Positions 31,867 to 40,035 of a DNA stretch of 64,000 bases are shown here, one piece after another. The notes beneath the pieces were generated by a model. The model searched no databases and was not told the origin of the DNA. It saw nothing but the letters and a program-made list of their open reading frames with translations. Positions within the stretch are counted from its first letter, which is position 1. Each line of letters begins with the position of its first letter. The DNA is from VRUE01 sp963697695 (GTDB lineage: Bacteria; Actinomycetota; Thermoleophilia; Solirubrobacterales; 70-9): positions 806,001 through 870,000 of the forward strand of contig OY969094.1 of NCBI GenBank assembly GCA_963697695.1, in the 5' to 3' direction. A program made the translations under genes and the position numbers.

Positions 31867-32358
31867 TTATCCGCAGACGGGCCAAGGGCTGGAGCCCGAC
31901 TGCGCGTAGAGAAGAGCTGCTCGGTAGTCCTGCTCCTGCTCGGAAGCGGCGGCGGGGTCGCCGCTTCCGCCGACGGAGGCCCAGGTTTCGAAGGAGAACT
32001 GGTACTTGCCGCGGTAGCTGCCGTCCGAGGAGACGATGGTCGGATCGCCGCCGGACTCGCAAGCGGCTATTGCGTCGAGGGTCGATTGCGAGACACCTCC
32101 TGGGAGCGATGCGTAGAGCTCACGGCGTTCGCGGCGCAGCTTGGCGCGGCGGGCCGCCTCGATCCGGGCGAGGGTGACCCGAATCGTCTTGCGAAAGCTC
32201 GCGACCGGCCTGTGCAGAACTGCGATCCGGGCCGGCTCCGCGTCGGAGAGACCGATGCGTGGCGTCGGCGAGCTCTCGCCCGCAGCCGCAAGGGCGGCCG
32301 CCGGGAAGGCGATGCAGAGAAGAAGGACAGGAACGATGTATGTGCGTTTTGTGAGCAA
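31867..32358 (-). CDS. Rpf-like muralytic (resuscitation-promoting factor) protein
   Basis: 163 aa from TTG 32358. Signal peptide (RTYIVPVLLLCIAFPAAALA), a basic helical region (RRAKLRRERREL), then an Rpf catalytic domain: the sequence DAIAACESGGDPT with catalytic Glu, GKYQFSFETWASVGGSGDP, and the C-terminal SSPWPVCG. Rpf enzymes cleave peptidoglycan and stimulate growth from dormancy. The upstream flank is an IS end: an apparent ATG at 32412 falls inside the element, so the native start is internal and the native promoter is separated by 2.3 kb. Confidence 0.85.
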   Translation of the reverse strand: MLTKRTYIVPVLLLCIAFPAAALAAAGESSPTPRIGLSDAEPARIAVLHRPVASFRKTIRVTLARIEAARRAKLRRERRELYASLPGGVSQSTLDAIAACESGGDPTIVSSDGSYRGKYQFSFETWASVGGSGDPAAASEQEQDYRAALLYAQSGSSPWPVCG

Positions 32359-32394
32359 GACGCGGAACCGTGTCGAGGTTCCGGCGGCCACAAC

Positions 32395-32408
32395 GTGATC
32401 GCGATCAC
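32395..32408. repeat. 14-bp palindrome GTGATCGCGATCAC at the left IS boundary
   Basis: Identical palindrome occurs at both edges of the IS-like element. It is either a 14-bp target duplication of a palindromic site or the outermost part of the terminal repeat. Its self-complementarity prevents distinguishing these. Confidence 0.7.
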
Positions 32409-32524
32409 ACATATCCCTTCAAAGTATGTAATCTGCACCCCGCATGGCAAGCAGACTTTTACGTTAATTTGACCGGTCCAATACGCCTTGACCGGTTTAA
32501 GTAGAATCAAAATGGCAGTACAAA

Positions 32525-32669
32525 GCAGCGGACCTGGGCTTGCAAAGCCGCATCAAGGTCGAGAGAGACTTCCCCGGTAGCGAAACCGAAGAAATCAAGC
32601 CCCCGTGTAGGGCTTGTGGCGACTCTCGAATCTTGGTGCATCCACCTCTCGGTGGATCAGGTCCGCTGC
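32525..32669 (+). ncRNA. Structured RNA candidate inside the IS-like element
   Basis: A 12-bp perfect closing stem (32525-32536 with 32658-32669) encloses three branches. P2: 537-541/545-549. P3: 554-557 plus 559-565 with 632-635 and 623-629 (7 perfect pairs, then a bulge, a G-U and 4 pairs), enclosing P4 (569-572 and 576-578 with 585-591) and P5 (7 perfect pairs 596-602/610-616). P6: 7 perfect pairs 640-646/651-657 with loop TCTC. (Offsets add 32000.) A TAGAAT box at 32502-32507 would start a transcript near 32514. No known riboswitch core is recognised. Confidence 0.7.
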
Positions 32670-32687
32670 AGCGTAGGATAGAGGGAA

Positions 32688-32810
32688 GTGGACTCCAGGC
32701 GTACCCAGAAGACCCAGCCCAAAAAGGGCAAGCCCATTGAGGTCCCGGTCCTCAAACGCAGCGAGCTAGACGCGGTGCTAAAGCGCGCTGCGAAGCCAGA
32801 GAAGCGCTAG
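32688..32810 (+). CDS. 40-aa basic protein next to the structured RNA
   Basis: GTG start with TAGGAT 8 nt upstream; 40 residues, rich in Lys/Arg, containing PKKGKPIEVPVLKRSELDAV. No family is assigned. It starts 18 nt after the RNA's closing stem, and its stop overlaps the convergent neighbour's stop by 4 bp. Confidence 0.55.
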   Translation: MDSRRTQKTQPKKGKPIEVPVLKRSELDAVLKRAAKPEKR

Positions 32811-33157
32811 AAGCAGTAGGGCTCGCTAGTGCCCCTCAGCACGATTCGCCCGGTGTAGCTATTCACGCCCCAGTGGAGCAGCGTGTGGCATTCGGATTCT
32901 TCGGTTTCGAATGAAGGCCACGGCTTCAGGAACGCATAGCGATGGATCATCACGCAACTGAAACCGCTTGGACTCCGACGACGGCATGGCCCTGACGCCG
33001 AGCGGATGCAGTTCCCACGGCACAATTCAGCCGCGTAGTCGTTGGTTTCGGCCTTCGCTTGCCGGTAGGTCATGTAGTAGCTGGCCTTAGCGCCAACAGT
33101 CCACACGGCCAGGAACGCAAAAAGTACGAGCAGGGAACCGGTCAATCTCCTAAACAT
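32807..33157 (-). CDS. Passenger gene, small membrane-anchored protein
   Basis: 116 aa. N-terminal hydrophobic helix (SLLVLFAFLAVWTVGAKA) suggests export or anchoring, followed by a Cys-containing polar domain (six or so Cys, possibly disulfide-linked). No family recognised. ATG preceded by TAGGCT at 8 nt. Part of the IS-like element's cargo. Confidence 0.6.
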   Translation of the reverse strand: MFRRLTGSLLVLFAFLAVWTVGAKASYYMTYRQAKAETNDYAAELCRGNCIRSASGPCRRRSPSGFSCVMIHRYAFLKPWPSFETEESECHTLLHWGVNSYTGRIVLRGTSEPYCF

Positions 33158-33231
33158 GGCGCGGCAGCCTAGCTGAAAACTTGACGATATGTCTCTTGGC
33201 GGGAGCAGTCGGAACGTAAAGGCTTCCCGCC

Positions 33232-33444
33232 GTGGACCCGCTGGAGCGCTTCGCGCTCAACATGAAGGAGCTGCGCAAAGAGCGCGGCTGGTCCCAAGAG
33301 GATCTATCGCGCGAATCGGGCCTGCATTACACCGCGATCTCGAAGATGGAGCGAGGGGCACGCTCGCCGCGCTTTCAGACGGTCGTCAAACTGGCAACTA
33401 CGTTCAAGGTCCCAGCGGGGAGGCTGTGGGAAGGCATCCCGTAG
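33232..33444 (+). CDS. XRE-family helix-turn-helix regulator
   Basis: 70 aa, essentially a single Cro/C1-type HTH: LRKERGWSQEDLSRESGLHYTAISKMERGARSP is the recognition core (split here only for naming). GTG start. It may control the element's transposase or cargo. Cargo gene of the IS-like element. Confidence 0.85.
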   Translation: MDPLERFALNMKELRKERGWSQEDLSRESGLHYTAISKMERGARSPRFQTVVKLATTFKVPAGRLWEGIP

Positions 33445-33504
33445 CGACTTCTCTCAGTGCTTCAATGGCCAGCGATGCGAATCACGTCTGATGAAGCGAT
33501 CGCA

Positions 33505-33747
33505 CTATGCGCCACCGAGGGCATCGACCTTCGCGGTGAGGTCCGCCACCGCTTTTTGAAGCTCATCCACTTTGACCGAGATCTCCATCAACCGTCTGGA
33601 AAACCCCGGTTGATCCAGAGCGTCGATGACATTCTCTTCCTCGGCAGGCTGCTTGCTTTCGAGAGCGACGTGGACATCATTCAGGAGGTCATCGGAGACA
33701 CCACGCTCGCGCAACTTCGCAATGATCTCGCCAGCTCGGTCGGCCAT
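33505..33747 (-). CDS. Small helical protein, unknown function
   Basis: 80 aa, charged, with a C-terminal coiled coil (EISVKVDELQKAVADLTAKV). ATG 33747 has TAGGCT 6 nt upstream, supporting expression. It lies between the HTH gene and the transposase; an overlapping frame on the other strand is likely a shadow. Function unknown. Confidence 0.6.
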   Translation of the reverse strand: MADRAGEIIAKLRERGVSDDLLNDVHVALESKQPAEEENVIDALDQPGFSRRLMEISVKVDELQKAVADLTAKVDALGGA

Positions 33748-33768
33748 TCAGAAAGCCTAGAAGAAGTC

Positions 33769-34701
33769 TCAGCCCAAAGCAGCGCGCTTCAATAGCTGCT
33801 CGAACAGCGCCGTGCCCTCGCGTTTGGCATTGTGCCGCCACGCGTACTCGTCCAGGTAGGACTGCAGCCACTTCGCCGAAACCTTCTTGTAGGCCCCGCG
33901 CATCCCGGTCTTCAAGTTGCCGAAGAAGCCCTCGATGGTGTTCGTGTAGATGTCGCCATCGACGTAGGAGCCCGCAGAGTGGTTGATCACCTTGTGGTCA
34001 AGGAACTCCCGACGCAGGGGCCGGTAAGGCCGCCAGTCGTCGGTGAAGATGATCGCTTGCGGGTTGACGTTCGCCAGGACTTCTCGACTAAGCGCAGGCC
34101 CACGCCGTGACGCGATCACTCGCAGCCGCACCTTGCCGCCACGCTCGACCATGCCCAGAACCGTCGTCTTCGCTTCGCGGAACTGCGCGGATTCAGAGCG
34201 GGTTTTCAGCGTGTGCCGGGGCTTCCCGCCCCAGGAAGTCTCATCGATCTCCACGTCGCCCGAGAGCAACTCGCCGTTGTCTTTCATCAAGTGATTGCGG
34301 ATTTTGTTGAACATGCGCCAAGCAGTCTTGTAGGTCACTCCCAGCTCGCGCTCTAGTTGCTTGGCAGAGATCCCGCAGCGAGTGCTAGCCATGAGGTACA
34401 TCGCATAGAACCAGAGCTGCAGCGAAGTCGTGGAGCGCTCGAAGATCGTCCCCTTCATCGGGTGCAGGTGCTTGCCGCAGGAGTCGCAGGTGTAGGAGGC
34501 TCGAGATTTCGTGCGGTGGAACTTGCGCTCTCGTTTGCAGACCGGACATTGAGCGTGATGCCCATCGGGTGCGTATCGCTCGCGCCAGAGCCGATCTAGG
34601 CAAGCCGCGTCATCGGGGAACGCTTGCATGAACTCGATAAGGGAAACCTCCGAATCGGAGGACTCAGCGCGCTGGGGGTTGTTGCGGTCGTTGGCGGCCA
34701 T
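33769..34701 (-). CDS. IS1595-family (ISXO2-like) transposase
   Basis: 310 aa. N-terminal zinc ribbon (CPVCKRERKFHR and CDSCGKHLHPMKGTIFE), then the ISXO2-like DDE/N catalytic domain with GDVEIDETSWGGK, IIFTDDWRPYR and NTIEGFFGNLKTGMRG. The ATG at 34701 is preceded by TATAAT at 6 nt, a near-perfect leaderless promoter reading inward from the right terminal repeat. Frame and motifs are intact, so the element may be active. Confidence 0.92.
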   Translation of the reverse strand: MAANDRNNPQRAESSDSEVSLIEFMQAFPDDAACLDRLWRERYAPDGHHAQCPVCKRERKFHRTKSRASYTCDSCGKHLHPMKGTIFERSTTSLQLWFYAMYLMASTRCGISAKQLERELGVTYKTAWRMFNKIRNHLMKDNGELLSGDVEIDETSWGGKPRHTLKTRSESAQFREAKTTVLGMVERGGKVRLRVIASRRGPALSREVLANVNPQAIIFTDDWRPYRPLRREFLDHKVINHSAGSYVDGDIYTNTIEGFFGNLKTGMRGAYKKVSAKWLQSYLDEYAWRHNAKREGTALFEQLLKRAALG

Positions 34702-34733
34702 GCCAACATTATACATACCTTGGAGGTATAAGT

Positions 34734-34747
34734 GTGATCGCGATCAC
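34734..34747. repeat. 14-bp palindrome GTGATCGCGATCAC at the right IS boundary
   Basis: Same 14 bp as at 32395-32408. See that entry. Beyond it lies TATAGACCCCTGAAAGAGTC, which would have been the native upstream sequence of the Rpf-like gene before insertion. Confidence 0.7.
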
Positions 34748-34826
34748 ATATAGACCCCTGAAAGAGTCAATCGCTACGAGCTCAGGCGTGAATGTCCTGC
34801 TGCCGAAGGAAGATGAATCGCATCTT

Positions 34827-34842
34827 GCGCCCGTTCGGGCGC
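34827..34842 (-). terminator. Hairpin after the methyltransferase gene
   Basis: Stem GCGCCCG/CGGGCGC with a tight loop, 2 bp after the methyltransferase stop. No long U-tract. Confidence 0.5.
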
Positions 34843-34844
34843 CC

Positions 34845-35888
34845 TCAGACGGCCTTGGCGCTGACCATCGCCAGGTTCGGCAGGGTGCGAAAGGTGTCCT
34901 TCCGGGCGGGGCCGAAGCCCGATTCGGCGAGCCAGGCCGAAACCTGATCGACCGTGTAGGTGTCGGCACCGGAGGTGAGATGGAAGAAGAGGCCGAGGAT
35001 CGAGCCCGAGTTCGGCTTCTGGCCCTCGGGGCGGTCGTAGAGCTCGAGGATGCAGAGCGGCGCCCCGGGCCGCAGCACGGCGCGGATGCGGGCGAAGAGC
35101 TCGCGAGCTTGGTCCGGAGTCAGGTGGTGGACGATGTTGAAGCAGAGGGCGCCGTCGTGATGGCCGCCGAGATCGGCCTCGAACATGTCGCCCTCGACGT
35201 GGTGGACGCGGTCGTCCATACCGGCCCCGGAGACGATCTCGCGACCGATGCGGGCGCTGCCGGGGAGATCGACGATGGTCGCCTTGAGACCGGGGTGGCG
35301 GCGGCAAAGCGCCATCGAGAACTCACCGTGACCACCGGCGACGTCGAGCAGCGAGTGGGCGTTGCGGGGCAGCGGCACCGCCTTGGCGACCTCGTCGCTG
35401 GAGAGGCGGGCGATCTGGTGCTGGCCGCGGATGTAGGAGCGCCAGTAGGGATCGTCGGCGGGCCGGTCGTGCAGCTCGGCGTGGCGGCCGTCCCGAACCA
35501 GGTCCTCGAGCCCCTCCCACCACTGCCAGTATTCGCCGGTGTCGGCGAGGAAGTCACCAACGTAGCGATCCGAGTGCGGGTCGAGCCAGCGGCGGGCGCG
35601 GGAGGTCATCTCGTAGCGGCCGTCGGGGCGCAGCTCGACGTGGCCGAGTGAGGCGATCACGTCCAGCAACAGCTCGGTCCCCTGCGGTTTCAGGCCGAGA
35701 TGCTCGGCCAGCTCGGCGGGCTCGCGCGGGCCCTCGGCAAGCGCCTCGAGGATCCCGGTGCGCTGGGCGACCTGCAGCGAGCGCGCCACCGGCATCCCGA
35801 ACATCGCCTCACCGACCGGGGTCGGCAGCAGGTTGAGCATCAGGCCAATGCGCTCGGTCAGACCGTCGGGAGCAGCGGTGATCCGCAT
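34845..35888 (-). CDS. O-methyltransferase family SAM-dependent methyltransferase
   Basis: 347 aa. N-terminal winged-helix dimerisation domain (EPAELAEHLGLKPQGTELLLD), then a Methyltransf_2 SAM domain: SLLDVAGGHGEFSMAL, ATIVDLPGS, and GALCFNIVHHLTPDQARELF. Typical of small-molecule O-methylation in polyketide or quinone metabolism; substrate unknown. ATG 35888 is divergent from purU, 5 bp apart. Confidence 0.88.
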   Translation of the reverse strand: MRITAAPDGLTERIGLMLNLLPTPVGEAMFGMPVARSLQVAQRTGILEALAEGPREPAELAEHLGLKPQGTELLLDVIASLGHVELRPDGRYEMTSRARRWLDPHSDRYVGDFLADTGEYWQWWEGLEDLVRDGRHAELHDRPADDPYWRSYIRGQHQIARLSSDEVAKAVPLPRNAHSLLDVAGGHGEFSMALCRRHPGLKATIVDLPGSARIGREIVSGAGMDDRVHHVEGDMFEADLGGHHDGALCFNIVHHLTPDQARELFARIRAVLRPGAPLCILELYDRPEGQKPNSGSILGLFFHLTSGADTYTVDQVSAWLAESGFGPARKDTFRTLPNLAMVSAKAV

Positions 35889-35893
35889 CGTGC

Positions 35894-36775
35894 ATGCAGA
35901 GTAGAGAAGCGCGGCATGATTCCGGCATCGCCGAGACCCCGACAACACGGCTGCTGCTCGCCTGCCCTGACCGGCCGGGGCTGATCGCCGCGGTCAGTGG
36001 CTTCCTCGCCGATGCGGGGCTCAACATCGTCGACGCCGACCAGCACTCGAGCGACGAGGGCCGCTTCTTCATGCGGATGGCCTTCGACGCAATTCCAGCC
36101 AAAGAGCGCGACGAGATCCACCGCCGCTTCGAGGCCGAGATCGCGACGCCGTTCGAGATGGAGCACCGCTTCGCCGAGTCGAGCGAGCGCAAGCGGGTGG
36201 CGATCATGGTCTCACGCGAAGATCACTGCCTCTCAGACCTGCTCTGGCGCTGGCGCAGCGGCGAGCTGGGCGGTGAGGTCGTCGCCGTGGTCTCCAACCA
36301 CCCCGACCATGCCGCACAGGTCGAATCGCTCGGACTCCCCTTCCACCACGTGCCGGTCGAGCCCGGAGCGCGGGAGACAGCGGAGAAGCGGGCGCTGGAG
36401 CTACTGGCCGACGTCGACCTGCTCGTCCTCGCTCGCTACATGCAGGTCCTCTCGGCCGCCTTCCTACTGGAGCTGGATGCGCCGGCGATCAACATCCACC
36501 ACAGCTTCCTGCCCGCCTTCGTCGGCGCCGATCCCTACCGCCGCGCCCACGAGCGCGGCGTCAAGCTGATCGGCGCCACCGCCCACTACGTGACCGAGGA
36601 GCTCGACGCCGGGCCGATCATCGACCAGGACGTGACCAGGGTCAGCCACCGCGACGAGGTCGGCGACCTGATGCGAATCGGCCGCGACATCGAGCGCCTC
36701 GTCCTGGCCCGCGCCGTCATGGCCCACCTCGACGACCGCGTCCTCCTCGACGGCGACCGCACGATCGTCTTCTAG
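35894..36775 (+). CDS. purU: Formyltetrahydrofolate deformylase
   Basis: 293 aa. N-terminal ACT domain (LLLACPDRPGLIAAVSGFLA, residues 20-95) and C-terminal formyltransferase fold, residues 100-293, with catalytic residues in INIHHSFLPAF (Asn, His) and EELDAGPIIDQD (Asp). It hydrolyses 10-formyl-THF to formate, supplying PurT-dependent purine synthesis and balancing one-carbon pools. Its stop overlaps the stop of the convergent secreted-protein gene by 2 bp. Confidence 0.96.
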   Translation: MQSREARHDSGIAETPTTRLLLACPDRPGLIAAVSGFLADAGLNIVDADQHSSDEGRFFMRMAFDAIPAKERDEIHRRFEAEIATPFEMEHRFAESSERKRVAIMVSREDHCLSDLLWRWRSGELGGEVVAVVSNHPDHAAQVESLGLPFHHVPVEPGARETAEKRALELLADVDLLVLARYMQVLSAAFLLELDAPAINIHHSFLPAFVGADPYRRAHERGVKLIGATAHYVTEELDAGPIIDQDVTRVSHRDEVGDLMRIGRDIERLVLARAVMAHLDDRVLLDGDRTIVF

Positions 36776-39700
36776 CGGCCCCGGCCTTTGCCCCGTTTGC
36801 CTTTGCCGCCTTTGCCCCTCCCCTTCTTCGGGCAATCGGCCTTGAGCTCGGGGCTGGAGTTGAAGAGCTTCCCGTTCTGGCCCACCATCTTCACCTTCAC
36901 CCGGTGGGTGCCCTTGCAGATGTTGGTGGAGTTCTCGAGCAGGCTCTTTTTGCCTCCCTGCATGGAGACGATCGCCTTGGTCACGGGGGCGTCGGGGACG
37001 GTTTCGAAGGTGGTGCGGATGCCGCCGTTGACCGAGTCCACGCGGCCGACCAGGTCGAAGTGGACCGGCTGGCGGGGCGGGCCTTTGAGGGCTCCGACCA
37101 CGTCGGGGAGTTCGTTGGAGGAGGAGCGCAGGTAGACCGGGCCTTCGAGCGGATAGTCGACCAAGGGGCTGATGGCTTTGACGTGGCCGTAGACCGAGCC
37201 TTTGGGGCAGGCGTCGGCTGCGTATTGGACCCTGGTGCAGATGGTTCTGATGTGGGCCTGGTCGAGGAACTCCGAATGGGGCAGGGCGACGACTGTTTTG
37301 GCGATGTTGGCATCGCCTGAGCGGGCGGTGAGGATCGCCCTGAAGCGGGGGTTCGCGCCCCTGCGGGTGGGGCCGAAGAGGCGGGTGGTGAGCTTGGGCT
37401 TGAAGGGGAGGGACTGGCAGCCTCCGACCTGGAAGTGGGCTTTCAGCGGAGCGATGAGGCCCAGGGTCGAGGTCGAGGTGCCGGTGAAGGCCAGGGGGTT
37501 GCAGTTGGTCGGGTTGAGGGTGAAGCCCGGACGGGAGACGTCGACCGTGACAGAGCGCACGTCGACGGGGATCCCGTGCAGGATCCTCGGTAGGGGATCG
37601 GAGAGGGCTTTGCCTTGGGCTGTGGCGGGATCGACGTGCAGGGCCGCTCTGACCGTGACCGTGCCGAGATCGAAGGGCCCGGCGATCGCCGGGGTGATGA
37701 TCGCGATCGAGAGCGGCGCGCCCTTGTAGGGGCCGGCTAGGTAGGCGCGGCCCGAGACGTGCAGGGGGCTGGGGCCCGCTCCGGCTCCGACGTTTACGGT
37801 TCCGACTTCACTTGAGGCCGGGCAGCTGGGGTTGGCCTGCTCTATCGCGCCCTGGTTGGGTTGGCTTCTTGCCTGGGCCTGGGCGATCTGGGCCTCTGAG
37901 CAGTAGGGGACGCCGGCGAGCTTTGCCAGGAGGCCTTTGGGCAGGACGGTTTCCAGGGAGCTGAAGCGCTGGGAGCCGTCTTCGCGGGAGAGGCGCAGGA
38001 CCATCGGGCTGAAGGCACCGGCTTTGGGGTTGAGCGTGCCTGCTTTGAAGCTCGGTGCGTTGGGAGCGGCGGCGGGGTCGGTGGGACAGGGGCCGCCGCC
38101 CGGAGCAGCGCTCGGGGTGAAGGAGTCGCTTGCAACTACCGCTTTGCCTTCCGGGGCGCTCCAGGGGGTGAGGTTTGCGCTCGTCGTCTGCGGCGTGCAG
38201 GTGGGCGGGGTCTGAAGCGGCGCCCTCGGGCCTTCGAAGAGGTTCACCCTCAGCTCTTCGATCGGCAGCTGGGGGGCTTCGGTGACCGTGGTCGTCAGCT
38301 GGCCTGTTACGGGGTCGGGGGTGACCCTGGCGGCGAACTTGGCGACGATGCCAGAGGCTTCGTCTTCGATCACCAGGTAGACCGCGGTGAGGGAGTCGAA
38401 GGGGTTGTCGAAGGGCTTGGCGACGTAGACGGCTCCCTGCACCGGGTGATCGAGCAGGGGCGAGCTTGCGCTGATCGAGCCGATCTTGGAGGCGTCGGGG
38501 CAGAGGGCCGGGGCCTTTGAGAGGCGGATCGGGGTGGCTCCGATCGGGGTCAGGAGGCCGATCTGGGAGCTGGTGCAGGCTTGTCTTTGATTCGCGAAGG
38601 AAGCGTTGACCGACATCCCCGCGGGGAAGGTGACGCTCGTGTCCTTGACCGGGGCCGTATAGCGGCCCGACAGCTCCAGTTCCTGGGGCTGGGTCAGGGT
38701 GAAGTTAAGGCCCGAGGAGGAGCCGATCAGATTGGTCGTGGGTTGGGCTTTTACTTTCGGTTTGAACTCCAGTTTGCTGCAGTCGTCGATCTCGGTCATC
38801 GGACCTTCGTTCAGCCCGGCGCTCTCATAGCTCGCTTCCCTGACGACCTCCGGTTCCTCCCAGCTCCGCGCCTCGGCCCGGAAGCCGAGCCGCGCTCCCG
38901 GGCAGTCTCCAGGCAGCGTCAGGAAGGCCAGTTTGCTTGCTTCCGTTTTGCAGGGGGGCGTTTTGCCGAAGAGGCAGAGGCCGCGCGCGAAGTCGTGGGC
39001 CGGATCGGTCGGACTCCCCCACAGCTCCGCCCGCACGTCGAAAATCGGGTTCAGGCCTCTTGCCAAGATGTCGTTCGTCGCCCCCGAGGCACCGTAATCC
39101 CCATCGGTTCGCACCAAGGCCACCACGTGCGGGAAGATCCCCACCCCCAGCGCGTCGAAGCCGAACACTGCGGGGCTTCCCGGTGGGGGGAGCATGTTGT
39201 AGAGGGGGGTTGGGCTGGAGGTGATCCCTCCTCCGACGACGGTAAGAATCGTCACCACGCCTACTTGCGCAGAGACCGGACAGTCTTCGCTGGTCAGCTC
39301 GGCCTCCGTGCAGCGGGTCGGCGTCGCCAGTGGGTTGGCCAGCATCCCGCGTGGGAAGTCGATCCTCACGTCACGCAGGTGTCCCGCCGAGGTAAGCAGG
39401 CCACCGGGTTCCTCGGTCGGGAAGCCGAGATCCACGATCGCTCCGTAGGGGTGAGAGCCTGCTTCGGTCGCCGCCGAACCGTCTTCTTCGACCACCGGCG
39501 CCGAGAAGCCGGGATCGCCTTCGAGGAATTCGAAGGGCGGTACGGAGGCGGAGATCGCGGTCAGGGTGGTTGCTTTGGCTGGCAGGGCTACTCCACCTTC
39601 GATCATGGCCTCACTTTTGAGGGTCGAGCCCGCCGGAGCGCTGATATCCACCGCGACATCCACCCAGAGCAAATGACCGGCGTGGATCGGGCCGGGACCG

Positions 39701-40035
39701 GTGCATTTGACTTCACGGTCCACGACGGGTGCGCAGACGAGGGGGGCGGCCCCCGGATCCGTAGAGCGGGCGCTGGGGTTGACCGGATTAAGGCCTTCGG
39801 GCAACGTCGCCTCAATCGTGATCTCGCCGCTGGCGGTGCCCGCGCCGACGTTGGCGGCGAGGAGCAGGTAATGGGCTTGGCCGCTGGAGCCAGGTATGAA
39901 ATTGGATGGCTGGGAGACGATCGTGAACTTCCACGCGGGTGAAGGAGCCGCGCTGGCCACCGTAGGCAGTAGCGCAGCCAGGGCGCAGAGCGCCACTGCG
40001 GTGAGAATTGCGAAGGCGGGATTGCGGTGGCTCAT
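36772..40035 (-). CDS. Large secreted repeat protein (partner of the propeller protein)
   Basis: 1087 aa from ATG 40035, overlapping the upstream propeller gene's stop by 4 bp. Signal peptide (ILTAVALCALAALLPTVASA), then beta-rich tandem domains with CPASSEVGTV/CPDASKIGSI-type segments, and a conserved stretch beginning PKGLLAKLAGVPYC. The C-terminal tail is Lys/Gly/Arg-rich (CPKKGRGKGGKGKRG), perhaps for cell-wall binding. The same PxGLLxKxAGxPYC and RTICT...PKGSVYGHV blocks occur in the gene at 62812. Function unknown; exported and wall-associated by inference. Confidence 0.85.
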   Translation of the reverse strand: MSHRNPAFAILTAVALCALAALLPTVASAAPSPAWKFTIVSQPSNFIPGSSGQAHYLLLAANVGAGTASGEITIEATLPEGLNPVNPSARSTDPGAAPLVCAPVVDREVKCTGPGPIHAGHLLWVDVAVDISAPAGSTLKSEAMIEGGVALPAKATTLTAISASVPPFEFLEGDPGFSAPVVEEDGSAATEAGSHPYGAIVDLGFPTEEPGGLLTSAGHLRDVRIDFPRGMLANPLATPTRCTEAELTSEDCPVSAQVGVVTILTVVGGGITSSPTPLYNMLPPPGSPAVFGFDALGVGIFPHVVALVRTDGDYGASGATNDILARGLNPIFDVRAELWGSPTDPAHDFARGLCLFGKTPPCKTEASKLAFLTLPGDCPGARLGFRAEARSWEEPEVVREASYESAGLNEGPMTEIDDCSKLEFKPKVKAQPTTNLIGSSSGLNFTLTQPQELELSGRYTAPVKDTSVTFPAGMSVNASFANQRQACTSSQIGLLTPIGATPIRLSKAPALCPDASKIGSISASSPLLDHPVQGAVYVAKPFDNPFDSLTAVYLVIEDEASGIVAKFAARVTPDPVTGQLTTTVTEAPQLPIEELRVNLFEGPRAPLQTPPTCTPQTTSANLTPWSAPEGKAVVASDSFTPSAAPGGGPCPTDPAAAPNAPSFKAGTLNPKAGAFSPMVLRLSREDGSQRFSSLETVLPKGLLAKLAGVPYCSEAQIAQAQARSQPNQGAIEQANPSCPASSEVGTVNVGAGAGPSPLHVSGRAYLAGPYKGAPLSIAIITPAIAGPFDLGTVTVRAALHVDPATAQGKALSDPLPRILHGIPVDVRSVTVDVSRPGFTLNPTNCNPLAFTGTSTSTLGLIAPLKAHFQVGGCQSLPFKPKLTTRLFGPTRRGANPRFRAILTARSGDANIAKTVVALPHSEFLDQAHIRTICTRVQYAADACPKGSVYGHVKAISPLVDYPLEGPVYLRSSSNELPDVVGALKGPPRQPVHFDLVGRVDSVNGGIRTTFETVPDAPVTKAIVSMQGGKKSLLENSTNICKGTHRVKVKMVGQNGKLFNSSPELKADCPKKGRGKGGKGKRGKGRGR

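Larger units (their letters stand above)
32409..34733. mobile_element. IS1595-family-like element with five small passenger genes
   Basis: Terminal inverted repeats: 32409-32430 (ACATATCCCTTCAAAGTATG...) and the complement of 34712-34733 (ACTTATACCTCCAAGGTATG...) match at 18 of 22. The element holds an ISXO2-like transposase (minus strand, right end), an XRE-type regulator, two small minus-strand genes, a 40-aa gene and a structured RNA. At 2.3 kb it is larger than a simple IS1595 element; passenger genes are known in this family. It interrupts the region upstream of the Rpf-like gene. Its GC is lower than the surrounding DNA. Confidence 0.8.

Noticed and set aside
32468..32500. Repeated TTGACCGGT as a tandem promoter
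   Set aside because: Spacing to the nearest -10-like box (TAGAAT) is 8 or 27 bp, not about 17.
32525..32669. A known riboswitch or tRNA-like RNA (cyclic-di-GMP, TPP, glycine, SAM motifs were considered)
   Set aside because: None of the conserved core sequences are present in the right place; kept as an unassigned structured RNA.
33457..33795. Plus-strand frame overlapping 33505-33747
   Set aside because: The minus-strand gene has a good -10 box and a coiled-coil; the plus frame shows no recognisable feature.
32395..34747. CRP-type operator reading of GTGATCGCGATCAC
   Set aside because: The two copies coincide with IS boundaries, which explains them without a regulator; an operator function of the original target remains possible.
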